This document shows, piece by piece, positions 40,001 to 49,811 of a stretch of DNA of 64,000 nucleotides. Below the pieces are notes generated by a model. It had not been told where the DNA came from. It saw nothing but the letters and a program-made list of their open reading frames with translations, and did no database searches. Position numbers and translations under genes: made by a program. The number at the start of each line of letters is the position of its first letter. The stretch's first letter is position 1. Source of the stretch: an uncultured Draconibacterium sp. (GTDB taxonomy: Bacteria; Bacteroidota; Bacteroidia; Bacteroidales; Prolixibacteraceae); contig NZ_OY781884.1 of NCBI RefSeq assembly GCF_963677155.1, forward strand, positions 1,100,001 to 1,164,000. The letters run 5' to 3'.

Positions 40001-40201
40001 ATGGGATATTTCGACGACCTTTTTCCTGACCGATATGAGGATGAATTAAAAGAGGGGAAAGATTTTTACATGGAAAATGACTACCGGGTAATGACAGAAT
40101 CATACCTGACAAACCGTGGTTACTGTTGTGCTAACGGTTGTCGCCACTGCCCGTACTGGCCAAAAGCACAAAAAGGAAATACCAACCTCAGAAAAAAATA
40201 G
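40001..40201 (+). CDS. DUF5522-like small cysteine-rich protein
   Basis: 66 residues from the ATG at 40001 (MGYFDDLFPDRYEDEL); the earlier in-frame ATG at 39974 lies in promoter-like sequence. The C-terminal half carries TNRGYCCANGCRHCPYWP, a conserved CC-x3-C-x2-C group that could bind metal. It precedes fmt by 2 bases, so the two are cotranscribed. The function is unknown. Confidence 0.8.
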   Translation: MGYFDDLFPDRYEDELKEGKDFYMENDYRVMTESYLTNRGYCCANGCRHCPYWPKAQKGNTNLRKK

Positions 40202-40203
40202 TT

Positions 40204-41178
40204 ATGGAAGGAAAAGACCTGAAGATAGTTTTTATGGGAACACCCGATTTTGCCGTGGCCAGTTTACAGGCCCTGGTTGAAGGCGGATACAATATTGTTG
40301 GTGTAATTACTGCTCCCGATAAACCGGCAGGACGCGGAAAAAAACTCCACCAATCAGCAGTGAAAGTATATGCAAGCGAAAAAGGGCTAAATGTTCTGCA
40401 ACCCGAAAAACTTAAAAACCCGGAATTTCTGGATGAACTAAAGGCACTGGAAGCCGACTTGCAAGTTGTTGTAGCTTTTAGAATGTTGCCCGAAGTTGTT
40501 TGGGATATGCCACGATTGGGAACTTTTAACCTGCACGGTTCGTTGTTGCCACAATACCGTGGTGCAGCACCTTTAAACTGGGCAGTAATAAACGGCGAAA
40601 CCCAAACCGGTGTTTCTACTTTTTTGCTCGATCATGAAATTGATACCGGCAAAATATTGTTCCGCAAAGAAATTGATATTTGGGAAAACGATACCGTTGG
40701 AACGATTCACGATGCGTTGATGGGCATTGGAGCCAAACTGGTTGTTGAAACCGTTGATGCACTGGCATCAGGAGATTACCAGGCCATTCCGCAGGAAGAG
40801 CTGGTTGCTGAAGGAGAAGAGATAAAACATGCTCCGAAAATTTTTAAAGAAGATTGTAAAATCGATTGGTCGGCTGATGCTGATGCGGTTCATAACCTTA
40901 TTCGCGGACTATCGCCCTACCCTGCTGCGTGGAGTACCTTAAAACACAAAGAAACGGGGAAAGAAACTACCGCCAAAATATTTATGGCCATGCGTGTTGA
41001 AGATAACAAAAACACGCCTCCGGGAACACTGGAAAGCGATGGTAAAAACTTTATAAAAGTGGCCTGTACCAATGGTTGGCTACAAATTACCGACTTGCAA
41101 ATTGCAGGTAAAAAACGGATGAAAGTTCAGGATTTCCTTCGGGGATTTCAACAAATAGGAGAATACACTTTTGAATAA
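40204..41178 (+). CDS. fmt: Methionyl-tRNA formyltransferase
   Basis: About 324 residues from the ATG at 40204 (MEGKDLKIVFMGTPDFAVASL); a frame extension from 40138 overlaps the upstream gene and is not native. The formyl-transfer domain has NLHGSLLPQYRGAAPLNWAVINGE and GVSTFLLDHEIDTG. The C-terminal domain follows. It formylates initiator Met-tRNA using 10-formyltetrahydrofolate. Confidence 0.97.
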   Translation: MEGKDLKIVFMGTPDFAVASLQALVEGGYNIVGVITAPDKPAGRGKKLHQSAVKVYASEKGLNVLQPEKLKNPEFLDELKALEADLQVVVAFRMLPEVVWDMPRLGTFNLHGSLLPQYRGAAPLNWAVINGETQTGVSTFLLDHEIDTGKILFRKEIDIWENDTVGTIHDALMGIGAKLVVETVDALASGDYQAIPQEELVAEGEEIKHAPKIFKEDCKIDWSADADAVHNLIRGLSPYPAAWSTLKHKETGKETTAKIFMAMRVEDNKNTPPGTLESDGKNFIKVACTNGWLQITDLQIAGKKRMKVQDFLRGFQQIGEYTFE

Positions 41179-41185
41179 AAGAAAA

Positions 41186-41222
41186 TTAGTGTTAGAATCA
41201 CTTTAAGTGATTCTGACACTAA
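41186..41222. terminator. Bidirectional terminator between convergent genes
   Basis: TTAGTGTTAGAATCACTT (41186-41203) pairs with 41205-41222 with one G-U pair. It lies between the fmt stop and the stop of the DUF6249-like gene. T-rich tracts on either side are short. Confidence 0.75.
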
Positions 41223-41230
41223 CTAAATAG

Positions 41231-41593
41231 CTATTTCTTAACGGCTTTTCCGTTCATGATAAAAAAGTAGATCAGGAATCCGAGCGAAATACAAACCATT
41301 AAAATTCCCAGGGGTAAAACGGCATCACGGCCTCTAACCATTTCACGGTCAAATAAGCCCATCACTTCAATAATGATAAAACCCAAACCGGTCATTAAAG
41401 CAACCAAGCCCCACTTTAACGAAGGATAACGGTTCGATTCATCATTTTCAACTTTTGGTTCTTCCAAAATACCAACACGTTCGTACTGTTCGGCCTTAAT
41501 CAGTTTCCGTTTTAATAAGTGGGTTGAAATAAGTCTAATAATGTGATAGGTCGCAAAAAATACAACCGCTGTAACAATAACTTCAGGCATCAT
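41231..41593 (-). CDS. Small membrane protein, DUF6249-like
   Basis: 120 residues. There is an N-terminal span (VIVTAVVFFATYHIIRLI), a charged cytoplasmic region, then two further spans (WGLVALMTGLGFIIIEVMGLF and AVLPLGILMVCISLGFLIYFFIM). This matches the layout of DUF6249-type inner-membrane proteins of Bacteroidota, whose function is unknown. The family name is a pattern-based guess. It stands alone downstream of the DUF3667 gene. Confidence 0.6.
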   Translation of the reverse strand: MMPEVIVTAVVFFATYHIIRLISTHLLKRKLIKAEQYERVGILEEPKVENDESNRYPSLKWGLVALMTGLGFIIIEVMGLFDREMVRGRDAVLPLGILMVCISLGFLIYFFIMNGKAVKK

Positions 41594-41672
41594 AATTTCT
41601 CTTTTTTAATTTATTTTCTGACCGTTTGACTACAGGCAAGAATGAAATGTTGCAACTTTTTTGAACTAATTT

Positions 41673-42764
41673 TCAGAGCACATTAATTGCATTCAAAGAA
41701 GCAAGTAGTATTACAGTAAAGAAAACGATGTTATAGATAAACGAAAGGGTGAAGAATTTTAACACCACCTTACCTATCGATTGTCCGTAAAATTTCTTTA
41801 AAGCAATAATAATATAAATGGGAACGGATAAGAACAAAATACCTAGTACGTTAGAGATACCTTTTTCGAATAACAAGTACAGGCCAATCATAGTAGTCAT
41901 TACCAAAAAAATAAACGAATGAATATGAATGGAAAAAATCAAATGCCGCATGTAATTATGACGCCGACGAATATAAATAAGCTTTAATATAAACGCAAAA
42001 AGCGGCAGCAACAGAAAAAAGGCGTACGAAATGTATTTGAGTATTTTAGCCATGGTAGCTTCAGGAGAGCGCAACATTCGAATATTTTCCTGCATTTTGG
42101 CTCGTTTCCCCGGATCATTTTCCTCTTCCAACTCCTGTTCCATTTTGTCGGCATAATCATTTAGAGCCAGCCGGATATTTCGTGCGCCGCCCCAACTACC
42201 TAAATCTATTTCATTTGCTGATTTGGCTATATCAACACTATCTATATGAATATTTCTCTTACTCAGAATTTTATCCAATGCCTGCTTTTCTTCCGGTGCT
42301 ATTTGATCGTTTACCTGATTCAAAATAGAATCGGCAGCAACTAATGATGTAGAATCAAGCCCCACTTTGGAATCTTTCAAATCGGAGTCCAGCACCGTTG
42401 ACAAACCACGATTGGTAACAATTTGCAACAACAGAAACAGGATAAAACTAACAAAAATAAAAATGCGTAATGGCGGTGTATAGCGAACTCTCCGACCGGC
42501 AAAATACTCTTTGGTAAGAAAGCCGGGACGCGCAATTAACGCAAAAAGTGCCTTGAAAAAGCGTGTATCGAAAGCAAAAAAATCGCCAAGAAAATTATAG
42601 AAAATAAACCCAAAAGGTTTGTCGTATTCTTTAACGGCCTGCCCACAATTCGGACAATAATGCCCCGAAAAATTTGTTCCACAGTTTAAGCAATCAACAT
42701 CGATTTGCCAGTTAGAATTGTCTTTGCCCTTAAAACGCTCTGTTAGTTTAAACCACATTTTCAT
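41673..42764 (-). CDS. DUF3667 membrane protein with zinc ribbon
   Basis: 363 residues. The N-terminal CLNCGTNFSGHYCPNCGQ is a four-Cys zinc ribbon. It is followed by FDTRFFKALFALIARPGFLTKEYFAGRRVRYTPPLRIFIF, the DUF3667 core at the first membrane span. Four or more spans follow, with a long soluble loop (about 130-240) between the first and second. The function is unknown. It overlaps the stop of the cvpA-like gene by 17 bases, so the two are coupled. Confidence 0.85.
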   Translation of the reverse strand: MKMWFKLTERFKGKDNSNWQIDVDCLNCGTNFSGHYCPNCGQAVKEYDKPFGFIFYNFLGDFFAFDTRFFKALFALIARPGFLTKEYFAGRRVRYTPPLRIFIFVSFILFLLLQIVTNRGLSTVLDSDLKDSKVGLDSTSLVAADSILNQVNDQIAPEEKQALDKILSKRNIHIDSVDIAKSANEIDLGSWGGARNIRLALNDYADKMEQELEEENDPGKRAKMQENIRMLRSPEATMAKILKYISYAFFLLLPLFAFILKLIYIRRRHNYMRHLIFSIHIHSFIFLVMTTMIGLYLLFEKGISNVLGILFLSVPIYIIIALKKFYGQSIGKVVLKFFTLSFIYNIVFFTVILLASLNAINVL

Positions 42765-43272
42765 ATTTACGATTCTCTTTCATATCAATTTCCCATCCTT
42801 CAATAAAAGGGAAAATCGATGGTGCAAACGATCGAATCGGTTCATACATACGTGAATTTTCTTTGGCTTCGCGCGACAGAATATGCACGTCCTCATCAAT
42901 CTTGTCGAAGATAACCAATATTATACTTAATATCAAGGCTGATTTTAAAACTCCGAAAACCAGTCCGGCCAGTTTATTGGCAAATCCCAGCAAAACGGTT
43001 TCGGCCATTTTACTTACCGCGCTGCCAACAATATGCACCAAAATTACAATAACTACAAAGGTGATGACAAACGATATAATATTCATGTGTTCTGAATGCA
43101 TATTAAAATTCTCGATCAGAAACTCGGTGGTAACGTATGAAAATTTAATAGCTCCCCAAATCCCCAGAATGAGTGCCGCAATTGATGCTACCTCAGAAAT
43201 AAGGCCTTTACTAAAACCGTTTATTGCTGACAGTATCAACAAAATGCCTAAAACAATATCGATGTAATTCAT
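42748..43272 (-). CDS. CvpA family membrane protein
   Basis: 174 residues with four membrane segments. The opening MNYIDIVLGILLILSAINGFSKGLISEVASIAALILGIWGA is characteristic of the colicin V production protein family. In other bacteria CvpA affects envelope integrity and colicin V export; its exact role is unclear. It is the first gene of a two-gene operon with the DUF3667 protein. Confidence 0.88.
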   Translation of the reverse strand: MNYIDIVLGILLILSAINGFSKGLISEVASIAALILGIWGAIKFSYVTTEFLIENFNMHSEHMNIISFVITFVVIVILVHIVGSAVSKMAETVLLGFANKLAGLVFGVLKSALILSIILVIFDKIDEDVHILSREAKENSRMYEPIRSFAPSIFPFIEGWEIDMKENRKYENVV

Positions 43273-43477
43273 AATGTAATATCTATGGATGTTAGGTTTC
43301 CCGAAACAATTTGAAGCGGTAAATATAAAAATTCGCGATCAGTTAAAAAACCGGCAAATCGGCCAGCGAACAAATTTTATGGTTAAACGAACTTTTTCCA
43401 TAATTTATTTTTCCGGTTCGTATAATTATTGCCCTTTTCAAGATGATTTTTGATTGCATATTTGATACAATTATTCA

Positions 43478-43485
43478 TAAATTTG
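43478..43485 (+). promoter_or_regulatory. -7 element upstream of the GH3-type gene
   Basis: TAAATTTG is an exact TAnnTTTG match, 25 bases before the start codon. TTTG motifs lie nearby but at the wrong spacing, so only half of the promoter is supported. Confidence 0.35.
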
Positions 43486-43510
43486 GACTTCATAAAAATA
43501 AACGTAACAA

Positions 43511-45031
43511 ATGCCTCTTATCAATTCAGTTATCAAGTGGGTAAATATAAAACGTAACTACCAAATACAGTATTACCGCGAATATCCACATGAAATCCAA
43601 AACGAAACCTTATTTGAGCTTTTGCAAAGTGCAAAAAACACACAATGGGGTAAAGCACACAACTTTGATGATGTAACCTCGTACCGCGAATTCCAAAAAG
43701 CGATGCCTTTACAAACCTATGATGATGTAAAACCTTACATCGATCGTTTGCGCAAGGGCGAAAAAAACCTGCTTTGGCCGGGCGAGGTTAAATGGTTTGC
43801 CAAATCCAGCGGAACCACCAGCGACAAAAGCAAATTTATTCCGGTTACCAACGAAGCGTTGGAGGAATGCCATTTGCGTGGTCCCAAAGATATTTTTGCC
43901 CAGTACATTACCTCAAATCCTGAATCGAAGGTGTTAAAAGGAAAAATTCTGACTTTGGGAGGCAGCCACCGTGTTAGCACTTTTAACAATAATTCGTTTC
44001 ATGGCGATCTTTCGGCGATTATGATCGAGAATGAACCTTTTTGGTCGGACCTGTTCAGAACACCCGCAGCGGAAATTGCTCTTATCGAAGAATTTGAAGA
44101 AAAAGTTGAGAAGATAATCGATACCACCCTCGACCAAAATGTTACTGCCTTTGCAGGTGTTCCATCGTGGTACCTGGTATTGTTTAAACGCGTACTGGAA
44201 AAAACAGGCAAATCGAACCTGCTGGAAGTGTGGCCCAATCTGGAGGTGTTTGCTCATGGAGGTGTAAATTTTGAGCCCTACCGCGAGCAGTACCGTAAAA
44301 TTATTCCATCTCCACAAATGCACTATGTGGAAACCTATAATGCATCTGAAGGCTTTTTTGGCATACAAGACAACGAGCACCAGGACGACATGCTTTTAAT
44401 GCTCGACTATGGCATTTATTACGAATTTATTCCGATGTCGGAATTTGGCAGCGAAAATCCAACGGTTATCAACCTTGAAGATGTGGAGTTGGAACAAAAC
44501 TACGCCATGATAATTTCTACCAACGCCGGGTTGTGGCGTTATGTAATTGGCGATACCATAAAATTCACCTGTAAATACCCGTTCAAAATAAAAGTTACGG
44601 GACGTACCAAACATTTCATAAATGCCTTTGGCGAAGAGGTGATTATCGACAATGCCGAGCAAGCGCTGAAAGTTGCCTGCCACCACACCGGGGCAATTGT
44701 AAACGAATACACCGCCGGCCCGGTTTTTATGAGCGATAACAGCAAAGGTGCCCACCAATGGATTATTGAATTTGCCAAGGAACCAAAAGACATTGAACAC
44801 TTTAAAACCATACTCGACAATTCGTTAAAAACACTGAACTCGGATTACGAAGCCAAGCGCCATAAAAACATGACCCTTGAAATGCTGCATCTTACAGTGG
44901 CTCCGAAAGGCACATTTTACAACTGGATGAAACAACGTGGTAAGGTTGGCGGACAGAATAAAATTCCGAGGCTGGCCAACAACCGAAAATATCTTGACGA
45001 ACTTATGAACATTCTGGGGGCCGACAGGTAA
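43511..45031 (+). CDS. GH3 (auxin-responsive promoter) family acyl-adenylating protein
   Basis: 506 residues, the usual length for bacterial GH3 proteins. The ATP-binding motif is FAKSSGTTSDKSKFIPVT. The adenylation core VETYNASEGFFGIQD and the hinge VIGDTIKFTCKYPFKIKVTGRTKHFINAFGEEV follow. Plant GH3 enzymes conjugate amino acids to acyl acids; the substrate of Bacteroidota members is unknown. It is followed by a deoxynucleoside kinase gene 38 bases downstream, so cotranscription is likely. Confidence 0.92.
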   Translation: MPLINSVIKWVNIKRNYQIQYYREYPHEIQNETLFELLQSAKNTQWGKAHNFDDVTSYREFQKAMPLQTYDDVKPYIDRLRKGEKNLLWPGEVKWFAKSSGTTSDKSKFIPVTNEALEECHLRGPKDIFAQYITSNPESKVLKGKILTLGGSHRVSTFNNNSFHGDLSAIMIENEPFWSDLFRTPAAEIALIEEFEEKVEKIIDTTLDQNVTAFAGVPSWYLVLFKRVLEKTGKSNLLEVWPNLEVFAHGGVNFEPYREQYRKIIPSPQMHYVETYNASEGFFGIQDNEHQDDMLLMLDYGIYYEFIPMSEFGSENPTVINLEDVELEQNYAMIISTNAGLWRYVIGDTIKFTCKYPFKIKVTGRTKHFINAFGEEVIIDNAEQALKVACHHTGAIVNEYTAGPVFMSDNSKGAHQWIIEFAKEPKDIEHFKTILDNSLKTLNSDYEAKRHKNMTLEMLHLTVAPKGTFYNWMKQRGKVGGQNKIPRLANNRKYLDELMNILGADR

Positions 45032-45069
45032 TTTTTTTATAATTTAGAATTTCAAAAAAATAATTGAAT

Positions 45070-45684
45070 ATGCACATTGCAATAGCGGGTAACATTGGTG
45101 CCGGAAAGACTACACTAAGCGGACTTTTGGCCAAGCACTACAAATGGACCCCACATTACGAAGACGTAGACGAAAATCCGTATCTGAATGACTTTTACAA
45201 CGACATGCAACGCTGGTCGTTTAACCTACAGATATACTTCCTGAATTCGCGTTTTAAACAGATTATCGATATCCGCAAGTCGGGGAAAACGATTATACAA
45301 GACCGTACAATTTACGAGGATGCCGAAATTTTTGCTCCTAACCTGCACGCGATGGGTTTGATGAGCACCCGCGATTTTGGTAATTATAAATCGTTGTTTG
45401 ATCTGATGGCCAGCCTGATTCAACCACCCGATTTGCTGATTTATTTACGCGCATCGATTCCTACGCTGGTAAACCAAATTCAGAAACGGGGCCGTGAATA
45501 TGAAAATTCAATTCGTTTAGACTATCTGAAACAGCTAAATGAGCGTTATGAAAACTGGATAGGTGGCTATAAAATGGGAAAATTACTGGTGATTAATGTT
45601 GATGACCTTGATTTTACAGCCAATCCTGAAGACCTGAGTTTTGTTATCGATAAGATCGATGCCGAAATTCACGGTTTATTTTAG
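45070..45684 (+). CDS. Deoxynucleoside kinase
   Basis: About 204 residues from the ATG at 45070 (MHIAIAGNIGAGKTT); a TTG two codons earlier is less likely. The P-loop is GNIGAGKTTLS, the substrate-binding segment YFLNSRFKQ and the ERS/DRT-like motif IIQDRTIYEDAEIF are present, and the lid is RGREYE. It phosphorylates deoxynucleosides for dNTP salvage. The specific base preference is not evident. It ends just before a repeat-derived terminator. Confidence 0.92.
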   Translation: MHIAIAGNIGAGKTTLSGLLAKHYKWTPHYEDVDENPYLNDFYNDMQRWSFNLQIYFLNSRFKQIIDIRKSGKTIIQDRTIYEDAEIFAPNLHAMGLMSTRDFGNYKSLFDLMASLIQPPDLLIYLRASIPTLVNQIQKRGREYENSIRLDYLKQLNERYENWIGGYKMGKLLVINVDDLDFTANPEDLSFVIDKIDAEIHGLF

Positions 45685-45700
45685 ATAAATTAGATATAAA

Positions 45701-45778
45701 AACAGTCATTTCGAAGGAAGAATTTCTGAGAAATCCGTTACAGGTTTCTCGCTTCACTCGAAATGACTGTTTTTTTAT
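45701..45778. repeat. Palindromic intergenic repeat (TCATTTCGA family), copy C, acting as terminator
   Basis: AACAGTCATTTCGA (45701-45714) pairs with TCGAAATGACTGTT (45758-45771) and is followed by a T run. An inner stem GAGAAATCC/GGTTTCTC extends the hairpin. It follows the deoxynucleoside kinase gene and looks like an efficient plus-strand terminator. The arms match copies A and B. Confidence 0.85.
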
Positions 45779-45783
45779 TTTAG

Positions 45784-45875
45784 CCCCTGAAACAAGTTCA
45801 GGGCGACGTTCTTTTGATTTGGTTAACTTGTTTCTCCTACGTCATGCGGAACTTGATTCAACATCTCTGATCCAC
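45784..45875. repeat. Second palindromic repeat type, degenerate
   Basis: It contains the short hairpin CCCTGAAACAAGTTCAGGG (45785-45803) and the stretch GTCATGCGGAACTTGATTCA near 45841, followed by ACATCTC. This resembles another family of interspersed palindromes common between Bacteroidota genes. No gene overlaps it. Confidence 0.5.
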
Positions 45876-45938
45876 ACTAAAAGCCACCAAATAACTTTTT
45901 ATTTGAATTTCAAAGGTCACTCTTTATAAAGCCCATTC

Positions 45939-46934
45939 TTAACCTACAATCTTTTCAATCTCGGCTTTCACTTCCGGCCATTGTTCATCGGCAAGATTTG
46001 GCCCCATTACTTCCACTACTTTCCCCGAAACAAGTGCAGCAATTTTGCCACATTTTTCCAAATCGTAACCATTTGTAAGTCCATAAAAGAAACCAGCGGC
46101 ATACGCATCGCCTGCTCCGGTGGTATCCAGGGCTTTGGCAGGAATTACTCCAACACGTGCCACTGCATCACCTTGTTTTATCATCGAGCCGTCTTTTCCC
46201 ACTTTTACAACGGCAATTTTATCACCTTGTGCAATTTCGTGGAGCGCCGCTTCCGGCTCCAACCCTGTATAGGATTTGGCTTCTTCTTCGTTAGCAAAAA
46301 CAATATCTACATAATCACGGATTAGCTCTTTCAGAAAATCAAGATTAGCCTCCACCACGTTAAAACTCGACAAATCAACGGCAATCTTTACACCGGCTTT
46401 TTGGGCAGCCACGGCACAGGCTTTTATCAGCTCGTGATTAAAAACGAGGTAGCCCTCGATGTAAACGTATTCGTAACCGGCAAACAACTCTTCTGTTACT
46501 TCTTCGGGAAGCATATCAGCTGCAGCCCCCAGGTAAGTAGCCATGGTACGTTCCGAATCTGGACTAACCAGCCCCATCACTCTTCCGGTAGCATTTTCGC
46601 TGTGGAACAGGTGTGTTCTTACGCCACGTTTTTCAAAATCGTTACGAAAAAGATCTCCCAATTCATCGCGACCGATTTTCCCCATATACCCGGCATTGCC
46701 GCCAAGGTTAGCTAAAGCACGAATAGAATTAGCAACAGATCCTCCGGTAGCCAGCTCACTCTTATCCGAATAAGTAGCATCATAAATTGTTTTCGACTGA
46801 TCGGCATCAACCAGCGTCATACTACCACGTGGTAATCCAAACTGTTCAAGCAAAGTATCACTCTCCAAAACCGAGATTACATCAACCAAAGCATTACCCA
46901 TACCCAGTACCGCCGGAATATTTTGTTTTGTCAT
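45939..46934 (-). CDS. PfkB-family carbohydrate kinase, adenosine kinase-like
   Basis: 331 residues. The first PfkB motif GGSVANSIRALANLGGNAGYMGKIGRDELG and the second DTTGAGDAYAAGFFYGL, with the catalytic Asp in GAGD, are intact. The overall layout (VLGMGNALVDVI start, MATYLGAAADM) fits the adenosine kinase or ribokinase-like branch common in Bacteroidota. It phosphorylates a nucleoside or sugar at a primary hydroxyl. It is monocistronic. Confidence 0.88.
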   Translation of the reverse strand: MTKQNIPAVLGMGNALVDVISVLESDTLLEQFGLPRGSMTLVDADQSKTIYDATYSDKSELATGGSVANSIRALANLGGNAGYMGKIGRDELGDLFRNDFEKRGVRTHLFHSENATGRVMGLVSPDSERTMATYLGAAADMLPEEVTEELFAGYEYVYIEGYLVFNHELIKACAVAAQKAGVKIAVDLSSFNVVEANLDFLKELIRDYVDIVFANEEEAKSYTGLEPEAALHEIAQGDKIAVVKVGKDGSMIKQGDAVARVGVIPAKALDTTGAGDAYAAGFFYGLTNGYDLEKCGKIAALVSGKVVEVMGPNLADEQWPEVKAEIEKIVG

Positions 46935-47173
46935 TTTTATCCAATTTTTTGTGCCGCAAATATCAGCATTTTTATTGAAGCGAGAAAAACAATGATTCAG
47001 ATAAATAACTCCCTCCCTTTTGCGTCAACATTTCCAGCTTCAATAAAATAATCAGGAAACCCTTACCTTTTTGTTTATTATACAATATGAGGCAAAATAT
47101 TCATGTTTTAAAAGAAAAGAGTGGTATATTGCACCGCAACAAAACCGAAAGAATCATTAACCCGAAATATATT

Positions 47174-49456
47174 ATGAATTACAAAATCACATTTGTTATG
47201 CTTCTTGCCTTATTGCTTGGTGCATGCACACAAGAATCTCCACAAACCAAAGCTTTTACCTCGTCTTTACTTCAGTACGATGAACAAATTGACGATATCA
47301 TTTCGCAAATGACACTGGATGAAAAAGTAAACATGTTGCACGGAAAATACATGTTTGTATCGGCCGGAGTTGAGCGCCTCGGTATTGCCGATATGGTTTA
47401 TGCCGACGGGCCATTTGGTATTCGCGAAGAAATGGAACCCAAAAGCTGGGCTCCGCTTGGCTGGGAAAACGACAAAGCCACTTTCTTCCCTACCGGATCG
47501 GCATTGGCAGCTACCTGGAGTCCGGAACTGGCTTATGCCTACGGTACCGGAATGGCAAAAGAAGCTCGTTTACGTGGAAAAGATGTAATCCTTGGGCCGG
47601 CCATCAATATTCAGCGAATTCCTACCGGAGGACGTACTTACGAGTACATGAGTGAGGATCCGTTCCTAAGCTCACAACTGGCAGTGCAATACACCAAAGG
47701 TGCGCAAGACAATGGTGCTGCGGCCTGTTTAAAACACTATGCGCTGAACAACCAGGAGAACAACCGCGGAACAGTAAACGTAATCATTGGCGAGCGTGCC
47801 ATGCGTGAGATTTACCTGCCACCATTTAAAGCGGCCGTTCAGGAAGCAGACGCTTATAGTGTTATGTCGGCCTACAATAAAGTAAACGGCTGGTGGTGTG
47901 CCGAAAACGACGTGCTACTAAACCAGATCCTTCGAGATGAATGGGGATTTGGAGGATTTGTGGTGTCGGACTGGAATGGAACACACTCTACCGTTGAATC
48001 GGTAAAACACGGACTAAATGTTGAAATGCCCGACAGCCGTTATTTGGGCGAAGCCTTGCTCGACTCGGTAAAAACCGGTGCCATTTCGGAAGAAGTGATT
48101 GACCAGCGGGTACGCGAGATTTTGCGTGTGCGTTTGGCTATTGATCCCGTTCCTGCCGAGGAAGCCAACCAGATAGTTGCCTCGCAGCCCGAAAGCCAGA
48201 AAATTGCTTATGATGTGGCTTGCAAATCGGTAGTACTGCTGAAAAACGAAGGAATCCTTCCGCTCGACCTTAGCAAAAAACCACTGATTGCCGTAATCGG
48301 CGAGAACGCTGTTCGTGAAATGGGAAGCGGAGGTATTGGCGCCGGTGTAAAAACGCTGTACGAAGTTACGCCACTTGAAGGCCTGAAAAACAAAATTGGC
48401 GACAAAGCCGATATTCAATATGCACAAGGTTATGTTCCGGTAGAACTGGATTACGCTCGTATTTTCGGAGCCAAATCACAAGAAGATATCGACCGTGAGG
48501 ATAAAGAAAAAGCAATCCTGAACAAAAAACTGAATAAAGAAGCAGTTACGCTGGCCGCGAAAGCCGATATTGTACTGTTTATTGGTGGCGACAACCGTGC
48601 CGTAGAAACCGAGGCCAACGACCGCGAAAACATCTTCCTTCCATCTGGCCAGGATGATCTGATAAAACAGTTAAGTGTTGTAAACGAAAATATTGTTACG
48701 GTACTGGTAAGCGGCGCCCCCAACGATTTAAACACCGTAAATCCGCTTTCAAAAGCCTTGTTGCAGTCGTGGTTTAATGGTACCGAAGGCGGAAATGCCC
48801 TGGCCGACATTCTGGTTGGCAACATTTCGCCAAGCGGACGTTTGCCATTTACATTGCCAATAAAACTGGAAGATTCGCCGGCTTATGCATTGGATAACTA
48901 TCCACAGGGTGCCAAAAAAGGCGATATTTTTGTTGACCTTGTTGAAGAGAAAGAATCGGAAGCACACGCTGCCGACGGCAAGCAAGAGGACGATCCGAAC
49001 ACGGCTTACTACTCGGAAGAATCGCTGGTGGGTTACCGCTGGTTCGATACCAAAAACAAACCGGTAATGTATCCGTTTGGTTACGGTTTATCGTATACCG
49101 AATTTGTTTATGACGATTTGAATACCACACAGGAAAGTTATGGTACCGACGAAACCATTTCACTATCGTTTAATCTTAGCAACACAGGCGATATGGCTGC
49201 TGAAGAAGTAGTTCAGGTGTATGTACACCGCATTAATCCATCGGTTGAATGGCCGTTTAAAGAGTTAAAAGCATTTACACGTGTAGCACTTGAGCCGGGT
49301 AAAAGCCAGACGGTAACGTTGGATATTCCGGTAGAAAAACTGCAATATTGGAACGAAGAAAACCACGCTTGGGCCAACGACCTTTGCGATATTGAATTGT
49401 TGGTTGGCACCTCGTCTGGTGATATCCGTTTAAAGAAACAGATTTCGCTTAAATAA
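47174..49456 (+). CDS. Glycoside hydrolase family 3 beta-glucosidase-like lipoprotein
   Basis: About 760 residues from the ATG at 47174, which gives a lipoprotein signal (MNYKITFVMLLALLLGAC); an upstream ATG at 47087 adds 29 residues that mask it. The GH3 N-terminal barrel contains RIPTGGRTYEYMSEDPFLSS, CLKHYALNNQE and the nucleophile Asp in GFVVSDWNGTHS. The C-terminal sandwich and a fibronectin-like domain (about 660-755) follow. It removes terminal beta-linked glucose or related sugars, probably in the periplasm or at the outer membrane. No SusCD genes flank it. Confidence 0.94.
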   Translation: MNYKITFVMLLALLLGACTQESPQTKAFTSSLLQYDEQIDDIISQMTLDEKVNMLHGKYMFVSAGVERLGIADMVYADGPFGIREEMEPKSWAPLGWENDKATFFPTGSALAATWSPELAYAYGTGMAKEARLRGKDVILGPAINIQRIPTGGRTYEYMSEDPFLSSQLAVQYTKGAQDNGAAACLKHYALNNQENNRGTVNVIIGERAMREIYLPPFKAAVQEADAYSVMSAYNKVNGWWCAENDVLLNQILRDEWGFGGFVVSDWNGTHSTVESVKHGLNVEMPDSRYLGEALLDSVKTGAISEEVIDQRVREILRVRLAIDPVPAEEANQIVASQPESQKIAYDVACKSVVLLKNEGILPLDLSKKPLIAVIGENAVREMGSGGIGAGVKTLYEVTPLEGLKNKIGDKADIQYAQGYVPVELDYARIFGAKSQEDIDREDKEKAILNKKLNKEAVTLAAKADIVLFIGGDNRAVETEANDRENIFLPSGQDDLIKQLSVVNENIVTVLVSGAPNDLNTVNPLSKALLQSWFNGTEGGNALADILVGNISPSGRLPFTLPIKLEDSPAYALDNYPQGAKKGDIFVDLVEEKESEAHAADGKQEDDPNTAYYSEESLVGYRWFDTKNKPVMYPFGYGLSYTEFVYDDLNTTQESYGTDETISLSFNLSNTGDMAAEEVVQVYVHRINPSVEWPFKELKAFTRVALEPGKSQTVTLDIPVEKLQYWNEENHAWANDLCDIELLVGTSSGDIRLKKQISLK

Positions 49457-49811
49457 CTTTACAACAAAGAATAACCACTCCCGACAACTAACAGTTCTTC
49501 CGAAGTAAAATTCTTATCAATAAAAACATTTAGCCCGGTTTTGTGCCGGGCTTTTTCGTTATCAGTTAATGCATATCTCCCTAATAAATCATGCTACTAT
49601 TTTCTGGATTTCGACCTCATTCAAACTACCGCTTATTCATCAGAATCTACTCTGCGATTAGCACATTCATCTATTAAACAAAATTAGAGAATGCCCAATT
49701 GGCATATTTAACAACTTCATAATCAACTCAGAAAGCACAACAAATGACGAACTGAAGCCACTAAGTTTCCAAAATAATAGCTACATTTAACACACTAAAA
49801 GCTACCACCTT
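49457..49811. other. Intergenic region before the recombinase gene
   Basis: 355 non-coding bases. A strong terminator lies at 49532-49556. The remainder is A+T rich with no recognised element or direct repeat. TACATTTA at about 49781-49788 is a one-mismatch -7 element for the recombinase, without a clear upstream partner. Confidence 0.5.
49532..49556 (+). terminator. Rho-independent terminator of the GH3-family glucosidase gene
   Basis: AGCCCGG (49532-49538) pairs with CCGGGCT (49546-49552) across a 7-base loop, followed by five T. It separates the core region from the recombinase and cassette array. Confidence 0.92.
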
